This document shows, piece after piece, positions 1 to 8,393 of a stretch of DNA of 64,000 nucleotides; the first letter of the stretch is position 1, and each line of letters begins with the position of its first letter. The stretch lies in assembly GCF_000016385.1 (NCBI RefSeq), contig NC_009376.1:1426001-1490000 (forward strand), in the 5' to 3' direction. Below the pieces are notes generated by a model, which worked only from the letters and a program-made list of their open reading frames with translations, was not told the DNA's origin and did not search any database. Source of the stretch: Pyrobaculum arsenaticum DSM 13514. GTDB lineage: Archaea; Thermoproteota; Thermoprotei; Thermoproteales; Thermoproteaceae. A program made the translations under genes and the position numbers.

Positions 1-228
1 CGCCACGCCCCCGGCTATGTTCGTTACACGTCTACCCACTACGTCTGCAAGCCAGCCGGCGGCGGGACGGAACACGACAATGGCTAGGGCGTACATGGCA
101 AAGGATATGCCGACCGCGGCTTTGTCGCCTCCTACCTCAAACACATAGAAAGGTAACAGGAATACGACGAATGAGTACGGGGCTGAGAAGAGCGCGTAGG
201 CGAGGAGCTTAGGCTTTGATGTGCTCAA
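1..228 (-). CDS. MFS transporter, N-terminal part (runs off window)
   Basis: The minus strand is open from a TTG at 226-228 to the window edge (76 codons). It reads as hydrophobic helices followed by a GWLADVVGRR-like loop, which matches the conserved loop between helices 2 and 3 of major facilitator superfamily transporters (usually G-x-L-[AS]-D-r-x-GRR). The substrate cannot be told. The TTG start lies inside the 3' end of the L6 gene, giving a 20-nt overlap, so the two are probably co-transcribed. The remaining two thirds or more of the protein is outside the window. Confidence 0.7.
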   Translation of the reverse strand, partial: MSTSKPKLLAYALFSAPYSFVVFLLPFYVFEVGGDKAAVGISFAMYALAIVVFRPAAGWLADVVGRRVTNIAGGVA

Positions 229-799
229 CCCCCACGACGTAGATCCCATCCACAACGCCCAGCGTCCCCTCGCGGCCGTGCGGCGACGGTCTCTCATCTC
301 CATGTAGCTCAGTGGCGGCTTGTATTGAGGAGGCGAATGTGCCCACCAGCTCTCTGTCTATGCCCTCCACCACTATGTCCTCCTTACCCTTTACCTCAAC
401 CTTAACGCCTTTTGGTATATCCAGCGTAATTTTAGACTTACGGCCTAAGAAATTCTCGATAACTAGCTGGCTTCCCTGCACCTTGGCGAGGACCGGGAAG
501 TGCGTGTAGATTATCTTCAGCTTGTATCTCCAGCCCTTGGTCACACCTAGGAACATGTTCTTCAAAATGCCCTTGTAAGTCCCCAGTATCGCATATTCCT
601 TTTTTCTCACATTGAAGACCTCTAGCAGTATCTTGCCATCTTGGACGTTCATGACAACAGGGGTGTTCCTAAACTCTTTTACCAACTCACCAAGTGGACC
701 TTTTACTTTCACAACGTAGTCGAATGGCCCAGTCTTCTCAATCGACACATTCACGCCCTTAGGAATTTCCACCTCCTCAACGCTGTAGACAACGCGCAT
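209..799 (-). CDS. rpl6: Large-subunit ribosomal protein L6 (uL6)
   Basis: Archaeal L6 binds the base of the large subunit near the sarcin-ricin loop. The protein starts MRVVYSVEEVEIPKGVNVS and has the typical two repeated beta-rich domains, including IPKGV twice (N-terminal and near residue 130). The open frame extends upstream to an ATG at 817, but a TATA-like TTTAAA near 820-827 lies about 25 bp before the ATG at 799, so a leaderless start at 799 is preferred (196 aa, close to the archaeal norm). It stands outside the usual ribosomal S10/spc cluster and overlaps the MFS gene downstream. Confidence 0.93.
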   Translation of the reverse strand: MRVVYSVEEVEIPKGVNVSIEKTGPFDYVVKVKGPLGELVKEFRNTPVVMNVQDGKILLEVFNVRKKEYAILGTYKGILKNMFLGVTKGWRYKLKIIYTHFPVLAKVQGSQLVIENFLGRKSKITLDIPKGVKVEVKGKEDIVVEGIDRELVGTFASSIQAATELHGDERPSPHGREGTLGVVDGIYVVGVEHIKA

Positions 800-903
800 A
801 AGCGCGTTTAGCGCCACATTTAAAAATTTGACTTCAGACCCAACCCGCCGTTTGCGTCGGCCCTATGTAGCTGCGTGGAAAATGCCGCTGAGTAGATCTG
901 GGT

Positions 904-1140
904 TCAGCTCTCTTCCTGTTTCTCGCCTAGGTCTATGTGCGGTATCGCGCCGTGTTTTCTCTCAGCGCGCTCTATCTCTACCGTAAAGGTTTCCAGCGAC
1001 GTCCTAAATATGTAGAACACTATACCGCAGTTTCGACAGCGAGCTATCACCACGGTGTTCTCAGGCCCCTTGTATCTATACGTGTGGGGAGGCGGCAATG
1101 CTTCCCACTCCGGAAGGCCGCATCGAGGACAAACTATCAC
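904..1140 (-). CDS. Small zinc-ribbon protein
   Basis: A 78-aa protein opening MIVCPRCGLPEW and carrying a second CxxC pair (CRNCG) around residues 34-38, so the first half is a four-cysteine zinc ribbon. The C-terminal half is charged and probably helical. No enzymatic motif is visible. Such stand-alone ribbons in Thermoproteales are usually nucleic-acid or protein-binding accessory factors, but its function is unknown. It ends 104 bp before the L6 start. Confidence 0.6.
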   Translation of the reverse strand: MIVCPRCGLPEWEALPPPHTYRYKGPENTVVIARCRNCGIVFYIFRTSLETFTVEIERAERKHGAIPHIDLGEKQEES

Positions 1141-1162
1141 ACCGCCAATGGTGTGGGGGTAT

Positions 1163-1771
1163 TTATTTTTGTGGGAACTGCCGGTCGACCCATTCCGACG
1201 CGTCGCAGAGGCTGGGAAAACTGAGGTGGCCCCCCTCGAACCCTATCGTCACAGTGAACAGCCCCACGGCAAGGGCTCCCAGATCCTCTTCTCCGTCGCC
1301 AAAATAAACGGCTTCGTACGGCCGGGACCCCAATTTCGCCAAGGCGTATTTGAACACGGACTTAAGCGGTTTCCGCCTCAGCAATACGTCTGAGGTCAAG
1401 ACCATATCCACCTCTAGACCAGCCTCTGTTAGAAACTCCTTCACAAAGCACCGGCAAGGCGTGTTAGACAGAACCGCCACCTTTCCCCTTTTCTTAAGCT
1501 GTGTGATAAATTCGCCGACACAACGCCGTGGCTTCATCAGCGTCTTAACCCTCTCCACGTACTTGCTTCCCAACGCCGACGTGTCGGCCCCAGTTTCGTG
1601 GGCAAATATCCTCACCAGCACCCGCAGTGGGACCTCGTATCCTGCGGAGTTTATTTGACTAACCAGATACGCCACCTTCTCAACTGTTTCGTGAGGTACT
1701 AACCCCCGCCAAGCCTCCCAGAAGTCCACCCTCTCCACCAATAGGCCCCAGAAGCTTACTATAAAGTTCAT
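1163..1771 (-). CDS. HAD-superfamily-like protein with degenerate motif I
   Basis: 202 aa. Three of the four haloacid dehalogenase motifs are readable: motif II in VAVLSNTPC, motif III lysine in LRRKPLK and motif IV in VYFGDGEEDLG. A helical cap-like insert lies between the N-terminus and motif II. Motif I, which should be DxDGT and supply the nucleophilic Asp, reads IVSFWGLL at residues 4-11, so both aspartates appear to be missing. It may be a non-catalytic member that binds rather than hydrolyses phosphate esters, or the true start may differ. Its ATG overlaps the TGA of the upstream HTH gene (ATGA). Confidence 0.65.
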   Translation of the reverse strand: MNFIVSFWGLLVERVDFWEAWRGLVPHETVEKVAYLVSQINSAGYEVPLRVLVRIFAHETGADTSALGSKYVERVKTLMKPRRCVGEFITQLKKRGKVAVLSNTPCRCFVKEFLTEAGLEVDMVLTSDVLLRRKPLKSVFKYALAKLGSRPYEAVYFGDGEEDLGALAVGLFTVTIGFEGGHLSFPSLCDASEWVDRQFPQK

Positions 1772-1947
1772 GCGAAGCGGTACCTAATAGACACATCGCA
1801 TACTACCTTCACGACGCCCTTCTCTACGAGGCGCATGAGCTGTCTCGTGGCGATAGGCGGCGGTATGCCCCTCTTTAGAGCAGCCTCAACTATTGCGTCT
1901 AAGTCGGCCTCTCCGCCTAGCGTTTTAAGAACGTCGACTATCCGCAC
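1768..1947 (-). CDS. Very small winged-helix-like protein (59 aa)
   Basis: GTG at 1945-1947, stop TGA at 1768-1770. The protein reads VRIVDVLKTLGGEADLDAI followed by a helix and ATRQLMRLVEKGVVKV, a pattern typical of a winged helix ending in a beta hairpin. A TATA-like TATAAA lies about 1967-1972, roughly 25 bp upstream, supporting a leaderless GTG start. Start and promoter lie within or next to the 3' end of the MMPL gene, and the stop overlaps the HAD gene start, so it probably forms a two-gene operon with that gene. A regulatory role is inferred only from the fold pattern. Confidence 0.6.
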   Translation of the reverse strand: MRIVDVLKTLGGEADLDAIVEAALKRGIPPPIATRQLMRLVEKGVVKVVCDVSIRYRFA

Positions 1948-4534
1948 CTACTGGATCTGCGCTCTGTTTATAAGTGTTAATGCTGTATCCTCCAATCCAC
2001 AGCCAGTTATATCGGCCAGCCAATACCATCATTGCAGGCACCACCAGCGGCCTGATAATAAAGGCGTCTATCAGCGCCGCTAATGCAATTGTGAATCCCA
2101 CCTGCCTCAGCACGAGCGTCTGAGAGAGGAGGAGAGTGCTAAAAGCAGCCGCGAGGATCATGGCGGCCCCGGTCACTATAGGCCCAGTGGCCACAATCGC
2201 CCTCTTTATCGCGTCTCTCTCTCCTAGGCCGCGTTCTAGCTCTTCCCGAATTCTCGCGACGATGAAGATATCGTAATCAGTACCTATGGCGATGAGAAAC
2301 GCGAACAGTATCACAGGCACAAGCCAATATGTGGGCTTTCCCATAGCCTCCTGAAATATCAGAACCTCGAGGGCCAGCGACCAGGATATTGACATCAACA
2401 CAGTTGCCAGTAGGCGGGCGGGGATGAGGAAGCTCCTCAGGAGGAATGAGAGTATTAGGAACGCCAACGCTATTATTATGTAGACTTGAAGATTCCAAAA
2501 TCGTACATATATCTCGCTGAATATTACATTTTTCCAGGAAGCCGCACCTCCTATCAAAAATGGGCCGTAGACGCGGCGCAGTTCGTCAAGCCTGTGGTAG
2601 ATGTAGAGGAGCTCGTCGGAGGTGTCTTCCACGGAGAGCTTTATAGAAACGACGTACCACTCCCCCCGCTGGTCTACAGTGTAGTTGACAAAGTGAGGGA
2701 GTTTTTCTATCTCTGCTAAAAGGCCGCCGGGCGGGGGCTTGCGCATGGCTATGTAAGTCGTGGATAAAGCGGTTATGTTGGAGAAGTAAGTAGTCGCTAC
2801 TTCAAGGGCTTTCTTATACGGCGTCTCGGGCATCGCCACTACGGGATTGGTGGTGACCTTAAGCGTGGTGATGAGGAACATAAAAGAGAGGAGGGTAATA
2901 AGCACTGCAACTACGGTAGTGAGGAGAGGTCTCCTAAGCGCTGTTGACACCGCAACTTCCAGAAATTTAGATCTCCCCTCGTGGGCGCTTATAGTCTTCC
3001 TAGGCCAGAAGATCTTGTCGCCTAATATGAGGAGGAGCGATGGGAAAATTACAAACACCGATACCACGACAAATGCCGTTGTTATGAGATAGCCTATCCC
3101 AATAGACTGCATAAAGGGAAGTGGAGACACAGCAAAGGAGCCCAGCGAAGTTGCCACCACAGCTGCGCTTGCGGCTATGGCCCTGTTGGCGTACTTCCTA
3201 ACAGTGGAGACTGCGGAAAGTTTGTCGTTGCCGTGTGCGCGCTCCTCGGCGTATCTCCCCGACATTAGTAGCATATAGTCCACCCCTATTGCGAAGACCA
3301 CCGGCGCGGCCATGTACACCGTGAGGTAGTATATGGGCTGGACGTCGCGTATGTGAAAAATAAAGCCGAGCAACGCGAGGTATGTTAATCCCACTGTTGA
3401 CACAATTATGAGGGGGGTCAGTATGGTGCCCAGCACAGTCAAGAGAACTAAAAACAGCGCGGCCGCAGTGGTTTTATCAATCAGCGAAACATCTTGGGTC
3501 ACAACTTCTTGGAAGCTTTTGAGAAGCTGAGAGGTCGAGACCGGCACGCCGATGTCCGCCGGTATTGTGGGCTGGCCTCCGCTTGTTTTCACCACCGCAA
3601 TTGCATATTGATCCCGGTAGACCAGCTCTGAGACTAGAGGCAAAGAGTAAAGAGTAGGTGGGGGGTTGTGCGAAGTGATGTTTCTCCACAACGCGTTGCG
3701 GAATGTGCCCACCGCTTTTTCTACATCCCCACCACACACCAAGAGGGGTAGATAGGGGCGGAGCATGGCAGGCGTGCTGTTTAGCAACGCCACATACAAA
3801 TACTGCCTTGCACCTAACACGCTCACCGCACGCGCCGTGTCTATCAGCGTCTTGTTAAGCCTGGCCGATAGTATCGCGACAGCTACACTGTCTACCGCAT
3901 TATCAGTTGCCCAGTTCTTCCAAGTCACGTTAGCCAGCAGGTTGGACACGTTGCCATACGCCTTGTCAGCCGCGAGCCTCACCGCTGTGTCCACATCGTA
4001 TGTCTTGACATACTCCTCGTATAGCTGGAGAAACTGCGCAGTGGAGTTGTCTACAGCCTTTCCATACGCCGCCACGCCGTAGGTAGCCAAAAGCAGACGC
4101 CTCGCCTCCTCCCTCGCCTTTCTATAGGCGTCGGCAAGCCTCTCCAAGTCGCCGCATGTGGAATTAGTATAGCGCGCTATTTCAAGCGCCGCCTCCCTGA
4201 ACCTCGCCGTGGCGTTGTCTACCACTTCGCCTACCTTTTTGTAATATGCTTCCAACGCCTTGTCTAGCACTGTCCAGGGCGTAGTGGCGTTTGGATACAA
4301 GCGAGATAGCTCCCTCGCCTTTTCTTCAACGCGAGGGCCAAATATTACTACAGGCACCGTCGCCTCGCCTTTGTTGGTGTTTGCCACAATCCTGTTCACT
4401 ACCTCAGGCTCTATGTCTGGAGGCATTAGTTTAGACTCGTCATATACAAGTACTTCGAACACCTTAGGGGCGTTTAATGCTAGCACCAGGTATACCACTA
4501 CCGTGACGGCGAAGCCGGCGAGCAACAACCTCAC
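1925..4534 (-). CDS. MMPL/RND-family membrane exporter
   Basis: 869 aa. The N-terminal helix (MRLLLAGFAVTVVVYLVLAL) is followed by a large outer domain of about 320 residues, a bundle of helices containing GVDYMLLMSGRYAEE, a second outer domain, and a second bundle containing GTDYDIFIVARIREEL. This duplicated layout and the two G-x-D-Y motifs are hallmarks of MMPL proteins, which export lipids or hydrophobic compounds using the proton gradient. Divergent neighbours encode an ABC permease, ATPase and an exported coiled-coil protein, hinting at a shared envelope task, though this is inference. The substrate is unknown. Confidence 0.88.
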   Translation of the reverse strand: MRLLLAGFAVTVVVYLVLALNAPKVFEVLVYDESKLMPPDIEPEVVNRIVANTNKGEATVPVVIFGPRVEEKARELSRLYPNATTPWTVLDKALEAYYKKVGEVVDNATARFREAALEIARYTNSTCGDLERLADAYRKAREEARRLLLATYGVAAYGKAVDNSTAQFLQLYEEYVKTYDVDTAVRLAADKAYGNVSNLLANVTWKNWATDNAVDSVAVAILSARLNKTLIDTARAVSVLGARQYLYVALLNSTPAMLRPYLPLLVCGGDVEKAVGTFRNALWRNITSHNPPPTLYSLPLVSELVYRDQYAIAVVKTSGGQPTIPADIGVPVSTSQLLKSFQEVVTQDVSLIDKTTAAALFLVLLTVLGTILTPLIIVSTVGLTYLALLGFIFHIRDVQPIYYLTVYMAAPVVFAIGVDYMLLMSGRYAEERAHGNDKLSAVSTVRKYANRAIAASAAVVATSLGSFAVSPLPFMQSIGIGYLITTAFVVVSVFVIFPSLLLILGDKIFWPRKTISAHEGRSKFLEVAVSTALRRPLLTTVVAVLITLLSFMFLITTLKVTTNPVVAMPETPYKKALEVATTYFSNITALSTTYIAMRKPPPGGLLAEIEKLPHFVNYTVDQRGEWYVVSIKLSVEDTSDELLYIYHRLDELRRVYGPFLIGGAASWKNVIFSEIYVRFWNLQVYIIIALAFLILSFLLRSFLIPARLLATVLMSISWSLALEVLIFQEAMGKPTYWLVPVILFAFLIAIGTDYDIFIVARIREELERGLGERDAIKRAIVATGPIVTGAAMILAAAFSTLLLSQTLVLRQVGFTIALAALIDAFIIRPLVVPAMMVLAGRYNWLWIGGYSINTYKQSADPVGADSRRS

Positions 4535-4604
4535 AGCGGGGGACTTGGGGATTCGCTATAAAAACTTGAATTCTCTAAGACGTGGCAAAAGCTTATTAGT
4601 GTTC

Positions 4605-5759
4605 ATGCAACGCTTATGCGTGGATCACATCGTCATGCTCGCCGCCGGCGACTTCAAGATGAGAATTGCCAGGTACTTGTTGACAGCCCTGGCTATAAGC
4701 GTCGGTGTCGCCCTAGTGGTGGCGTTGGCGACTGTGAGCGACGCCGCAAGGAGCTATGTGGAGCAGACCCTGTACAAGGTATACCCTGCCGATGTGATGA
4801 TGTACTCCGAGTCTATAAACATTCCCCAGCGACTACTCGACGTTTTGAGAAAATCTCCATCAATCGAGTCCGCCGAGGGGATCATAATAACGACGGGTCT
4901 GTACAACGGGAAGGTTGTGTCAATAGTGGGAATCCCCCTCAAGGACGTAGATTACTTTGCCATAGATCTCATCTCGGGACGCTTGCCGGTCTCCGGCGGC
5001 GAGGCCGTTGTGGAGGAGTCCGTGGAGGCGAGGCCGGGCGACGAGATCACCATCAAGGTCTACTCGGGCGCTCTTGGGGGCGAGAGGACTTTAAGAGTTA
5101 GAGTGGTGGGCGTGATGAGGAGCTTCTTAAAAGGGTTCATAGGCGCCTTTCGGCTAAACCTAGTGGTGGTTCCGCTGGACTGGTTGCAACAAAACCTAGA
5201 CACAGGGCCTTTTGTAAACACAGTGTTGATCACCGCCAGGAACAAGGCCGAGGTGAAGGCACTTTACGCCACGCTTAAAGAGACTTTTAAAGACGCCCAG
5301 GTCTTTTCGCAAGAAAACCTGCTAGAGACAGTTAACCAAGTCTTCAACGCCCTCAACGCCGTGTTTTCCGTAATTAGCGGCGCGGCCTTGGCCACGGCGG
5401 CAATTACAACCTTCGCAGTTATGTCGATTACGACCAGAGAGAGACTTAGGGAATTTGGCCTTCTTAAAGCAATTGGCATATCGTCTCGCGACATAACGCT
5501 GTCGGTTGCCGCCGAGGTTATAGCAATAGCTCTGGCGGCTGGGGCCGTCGGCGTGGTGGCGGGCTTCTACGGCGCAAGTTTTGTGAAACAAATTCTTGTG
5601 GGTATGGGGATAAACTTCGATATGCCGATTACGTTTAGGCCTATCTATGCTACCATTGGGCTGGCCACAGCCATCGTCGTAGCCGCCGTAGGCGCCCTTG
5701 TTCCGATGTACAGAGTAGCCAAGTTAAGACCGCTGGAAATTCTACGGCTATGGCAGTAG
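4605..5759 (+). CDS. MacB/FtsX-type ABC transporter permease
   Basis: The N-terminal helix (LTALAISVGVALVVALATV) leads into an outer domain of about 210 residues and then three C-terminal helices, with the family motif ERLREFGLLKAIGIS before helix 3. This is the layout of FtsX/MacB mechanotransmission permeases rather than import permeases. The reading frame is open back to 4260 but that part is antisense to MMPL. Candidate starts are ATG 4605, GTG 4620 and ATG 4635; an AT-rich AGCTTATTA at about 4591-4597 favours 4605-4620. The stop overlaps the ATPase gene by 10 nt. Confidence 0.88.
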   Translation: MQRLCVDHIVMLAAGDFKMRIARYLLTALAISVGVALVVALATVSDAARSYVEQTLYKVYPADVMMYSESINIPQRLLDVLRKSPSIESAEGIIITTGLYNGKVVSIVGIPLKDVDYFAIDLISGRLPVSGGEAVVEESVEARPGDEITIKVYSGALGGERTLRVRVVGVMRSFLKGFIGAFRLNLVVVPLDWLQQNLDTGPFVNTVLITARNKAEVKALYATLKETFKDAQVFSQENLLETVNQVFNALNAVFSVISGAALATAAITTFAVMSITTRERLREFGLLKAIGISSRDITLSVAAEVIAIALAAGAVGVVAGFYGASFVKQILVGMGINFDMPITFRPIYATIGLATAIVVAAVGALVPMYRVAKLRPLEILRLWQ

Positions 5760-6514
5760 AATTGATAAACGTGTCTAAAATTTACAACAGCGGCATAGCG
5801 AAGACCGTGGCGCTGGACGGGGTGAACCTATCAACGGCTCCAGGAGAGGCCGTCGTTCATATGGGCCCCTCTGGCTCAGGAAAGACCACGCTACTAAACA
5901 TCATCGCCACGCTGGATCGGCCCACCTCCGGCCATGTCTTGATAATGGGCGTCGATGTGGCCAAGCTCCCCGAGAGGGAGCTGGAGAGGTTTAGGCTAAA
6001 GAACATCGGATACCTCTTCCAGAGCTTCAACCTAGTGCCCTACCTAACCGCGGAGCAGAACGTGGCGTTGCCGCTCATCGCCCTCGGCGTAAGGAAAGAA
6101 CTTGCCCTCCTAAGGGCGAGGGCCCTTTTGGAATTCGTGGGCCTGGGAAACGCCGCCAGGTTGTACCCGCACCAGATGTCGGGGGGTATGCAACAGAGAG
6201 TAGCTATAGCTAGATCGCTGGCGACAAAACCGCCTATCCTGATACTGGATGAGCCCACCTCCAACATCGACTTGGACAATGCCGCAGTTGTCCTCGGCCT
6301 CATCACGCTTGCCAACCGCTTGATGAAAACGACGGTATTCGTCGCCACCCACGACCCGGAGGTGGCCCGCATCGCTACGCGTATTGTGTATATGCGCGGT
6401 GGCCGTGCCTACGAGTCGCCGGAGCCGCCGAGGCGCGAGCTGAAGATAAACTTAGAGCACGCCGCATCTGCATTTGAAAAAATAAGGCATATTGACGAGT
6501 TGATTGGGCTATGA
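5750..6514 (+). CDS. ABC transporter ATP-binding protein (MacB/LolD type)
   Basis: 254 aa with a full nucleotide-binding domain: Walker A GPSGSGKTT (about residues 41-49), Q-loop YLFQSFNLVP, signature MSGGMQQRVAIARSLA, Walker B ILILDEPTSNID and the switch histidine in VFVATHDPE. The Q-loop and signature wording match the MacB/LolD/FtsE group that partners with FtsX-like permeases. It overlaps the permease upstream and the exported protein downstream by 4 nt, so the three form one translationally coupled operon. Confidence 0.93.
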   Translation: MAVELINVSKIYNSGIAKTVALDGVNLSTAPGEAVVHMGPSGSGKTTLLNIIATLDRPTSGHVLIMGVDVAKLPERELERFRLKNIGYLFQSFNLVPYLTAEQNVALPLIALGVRKELALLRARALLEFVGLGNAARLYPHQMSGGMQQRVAIARSLATKPPILILDEPTSNIDLDNAAVVLGLITLANRLMKTTVFVATHDPEVARIATRIVYMRGGRAYESPEPPRRELKINLEHAASAFEKIRHIDELIGL

Positions 6515-8358
6515 GGGTTTTACTGCTAGCACTACTATTGCTCGTGCAAGTCTTCGCGATCTCCACCTTGGTGCTGAAATACACAATTACAGCGGACGGC
6601 GCCGTGGAGTTCTCTGCAAAGATGAGAGCCTTGTTGGTTAACAACTCGCCGTACGAAGTAAATATGTCCGGGGCTGTCCTGCCTCCGTACTCTGCCGTGA
6701 TAGTGGAAAAAGACGTTAAAGATGTGTATCCGCCATTCCTGAAGCTAGATGTAAACATAGAGTACGTAAATGGGACCTATTCCGAGGGCGTACTACAGGC
6801 GAGCAACCGTACAGTGGTAGTGATTTGGCTTAAGATGGAGCCTCTCCTTCCCATTGAAATACCCGCGATTGTGTCGGTAGCTGTTGACGATAAGGTGGCG
6901 TTGCTTTACGACGACCCCCCAACTTCTGTGTCCCAGGTGTCGGGAACCACGGTCTACTACTGGAGCGTCTTGGTGAGAAACACAACAGTGTTTAAACTAG
7001 CGCTACGCGTGAGGCAGTTCGGAAGCTTCGGCGCTGTGAAGATGCCGGCGATAACAGTAACCTCCGCCCTGGACTTAAACAATACCATAAACACCATAGA
7101 GAGACAGATAGAGAGCCTAAGAGCGGCGGAGGCCCAGCTGTCCAACTTTTCTAAAGCCGCTACTCTCTTTACCGATTTAGTCTACGGACAGGCACAGAAC
7201 TTGACACAACTTATACAGATACTTAACGTTTCGGGAATAGCCCTGCGCCAGGGCGCCGTTGCGCTCAATGCCTCGACCTATGCCCTAGAGGCGCTTAGAA
7301 GACAGCTTCTGGCCCTAGGCGATGCTGCTAGTGGAGTGGCGACAACGCTTAACCAAAGCCTCCTCTTAGTGGACTACCAGTACACTGCCCTAATTACCGC
7401 GGCTAACTTGCTGGAAGTACAATCGTCTGCCCTGTCTTCATACAGCCGCGCCGCAAGCGACGCCGCTAAGGGGCTTGGAGATATCAGAAACCAGCTCTAC
7501 AACACGAGGGGGAACTTAGTGGAGCTTCGCAGAGCTCTTGACAGCTCAATTGAAAACATAAAAGAAGCCAAGAAGAGGCTTTCCGGAATAAGCATTAATA
7601 TATCAGCGGCACAAGATGCCTTGAAATCTGCCTTAGCGGTACTAGACTCCGCCGAGGCGCAACTCCGCTCTCTACGCGCCTCGGTTGATGCACTTATATC
7701 CACCGTGGACTCCCTCATCTCCATAACGGACTCCACTATCAAGACCATCAACTCCGCAAAGAGGAGTCTTGACGAGCTTGCCCCATTGCTTAATCAGACC
7801 GCCGTATCGACGAGGGGGAACGCAACAAGGCTAAGAGAGGATATGCCCAAAATTCTGCTCAACGCGTCGCGAAATCTCGTTGAGGTCTCGCAGAGTCTTT
7901 ACCAAACTGGAGACGAGGTGGCAAAACTGCTGTCACCAGTGCATAACGCATCGAGAATTCTCCACGAGATGGGGATAAGGCTGGAGGAGTCTGCAAAGTC
8001 GTTGGAGGAGTACAGATTGGAACAACTAAAGGCGTTGCCCAGACTAGGGGCCGTCCGCTCATTAATCGATAACTACACACAACTTGTCCAAAGGCAGATA
8101 AGAGAGCTGGAGCTACAGCAAGAGACGCTGAGGCGCTACTACGGACTTGTCAATGTCTCAAGACTAGAGGCGCAGTACGTCGTCGAGTTGCCCGTGGCGG
8201 TGGAAAATATAACTATACCGCCGCCTAGACTTGTGACGTTAGAAAAGGCGAGCGGCAACTCTCTCAGCATGCCCACCGTCCCACTATTATCGCTAGCTGT
8301 GGGCGTTGTAGCGGCCGTCCTCTTCCTTTCCAGAGCGGCCAGAAGGAGAGCTAGCTGA
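6511..8358 (+). CDS. Exported coiled-coil protein with C-terminal membrane anchor
   Basis: 615 aa. A signal peptide (MRVLLLALLLLVQVFAIS) is followed by a beta-rich region of about 150 residues, then a long alpha-helical coiled-coil section from roughly 180 to 545, rich in Ala, Leu, Ser and Asn with many N-x-S/T sequons. The C-terminus has one membrane helix (SLAVGVVAAVLFL) and a basic tail. It is the last gene of the permease-ATPase operon and probably forms an extracellular rod or sensor working with the FtsX-like permease. No homologue is recognised. Confidence 0.8.
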   Translation: MRVLLLALLLLVQVFAISTLVLKYTITADGAVEFSAKMRALLVNNSPYEVNMSGAVLPPYSAVIVEKDVKDVYPPFLKLDVNIEYVNGTYSEGVLQASNRTVVVIWLKMEPLLPIEIPAIVSVAVDDKVALLYDDPPTSVSQVSGTTVYYWSVLVRNTTVFKLALRVRQFGSFGAVKMPAITVTSALDLNNTINTIERQIESLRAAEAQLSNFSKAATLFTDLVYGQAQNLTQLIQILNVSGIALRQGAVALNASTYALEALRRQLLALGDAASGVATTLNQSLLLVDYQYTALITAANLLEVQSSALSSYSRAASDAAKGLGDIRNQLYNTRGNLVELRRALDSSIENIKEAKKRLSGISINISAAQDALKSALAVLDSAEAQLRSLRASVDALISTVDSLISITDSTIKTINSAKRSLDELAPLLNQTAVSTRGNATRLREDMPKILLNASRNLVEVSQSLYQTGDEVAKLLSPVHNASRILHEMGIRLEESAKSLEEYRLEQLKALPRLGAVRSLIDNYTQLVQRQIRELELQQETLRRYYGLVNVSRLEAQYVVELPVAVENITIPPPRLVTLEKASGNSLSMPTVPLLSLAVGVVAAVLFLSRAARRRAS

Positions 8359-8393
8359 AGGAGGGGCGCTGTACTGCCAGCCATACCGGCGGA

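Noticed and set aside
4260..4604. N-terminal extension of the FtsX-like permease frame
   Set aside because: It is antisense to the MMPL start region and lacks permease features; the promoter lies inside it.
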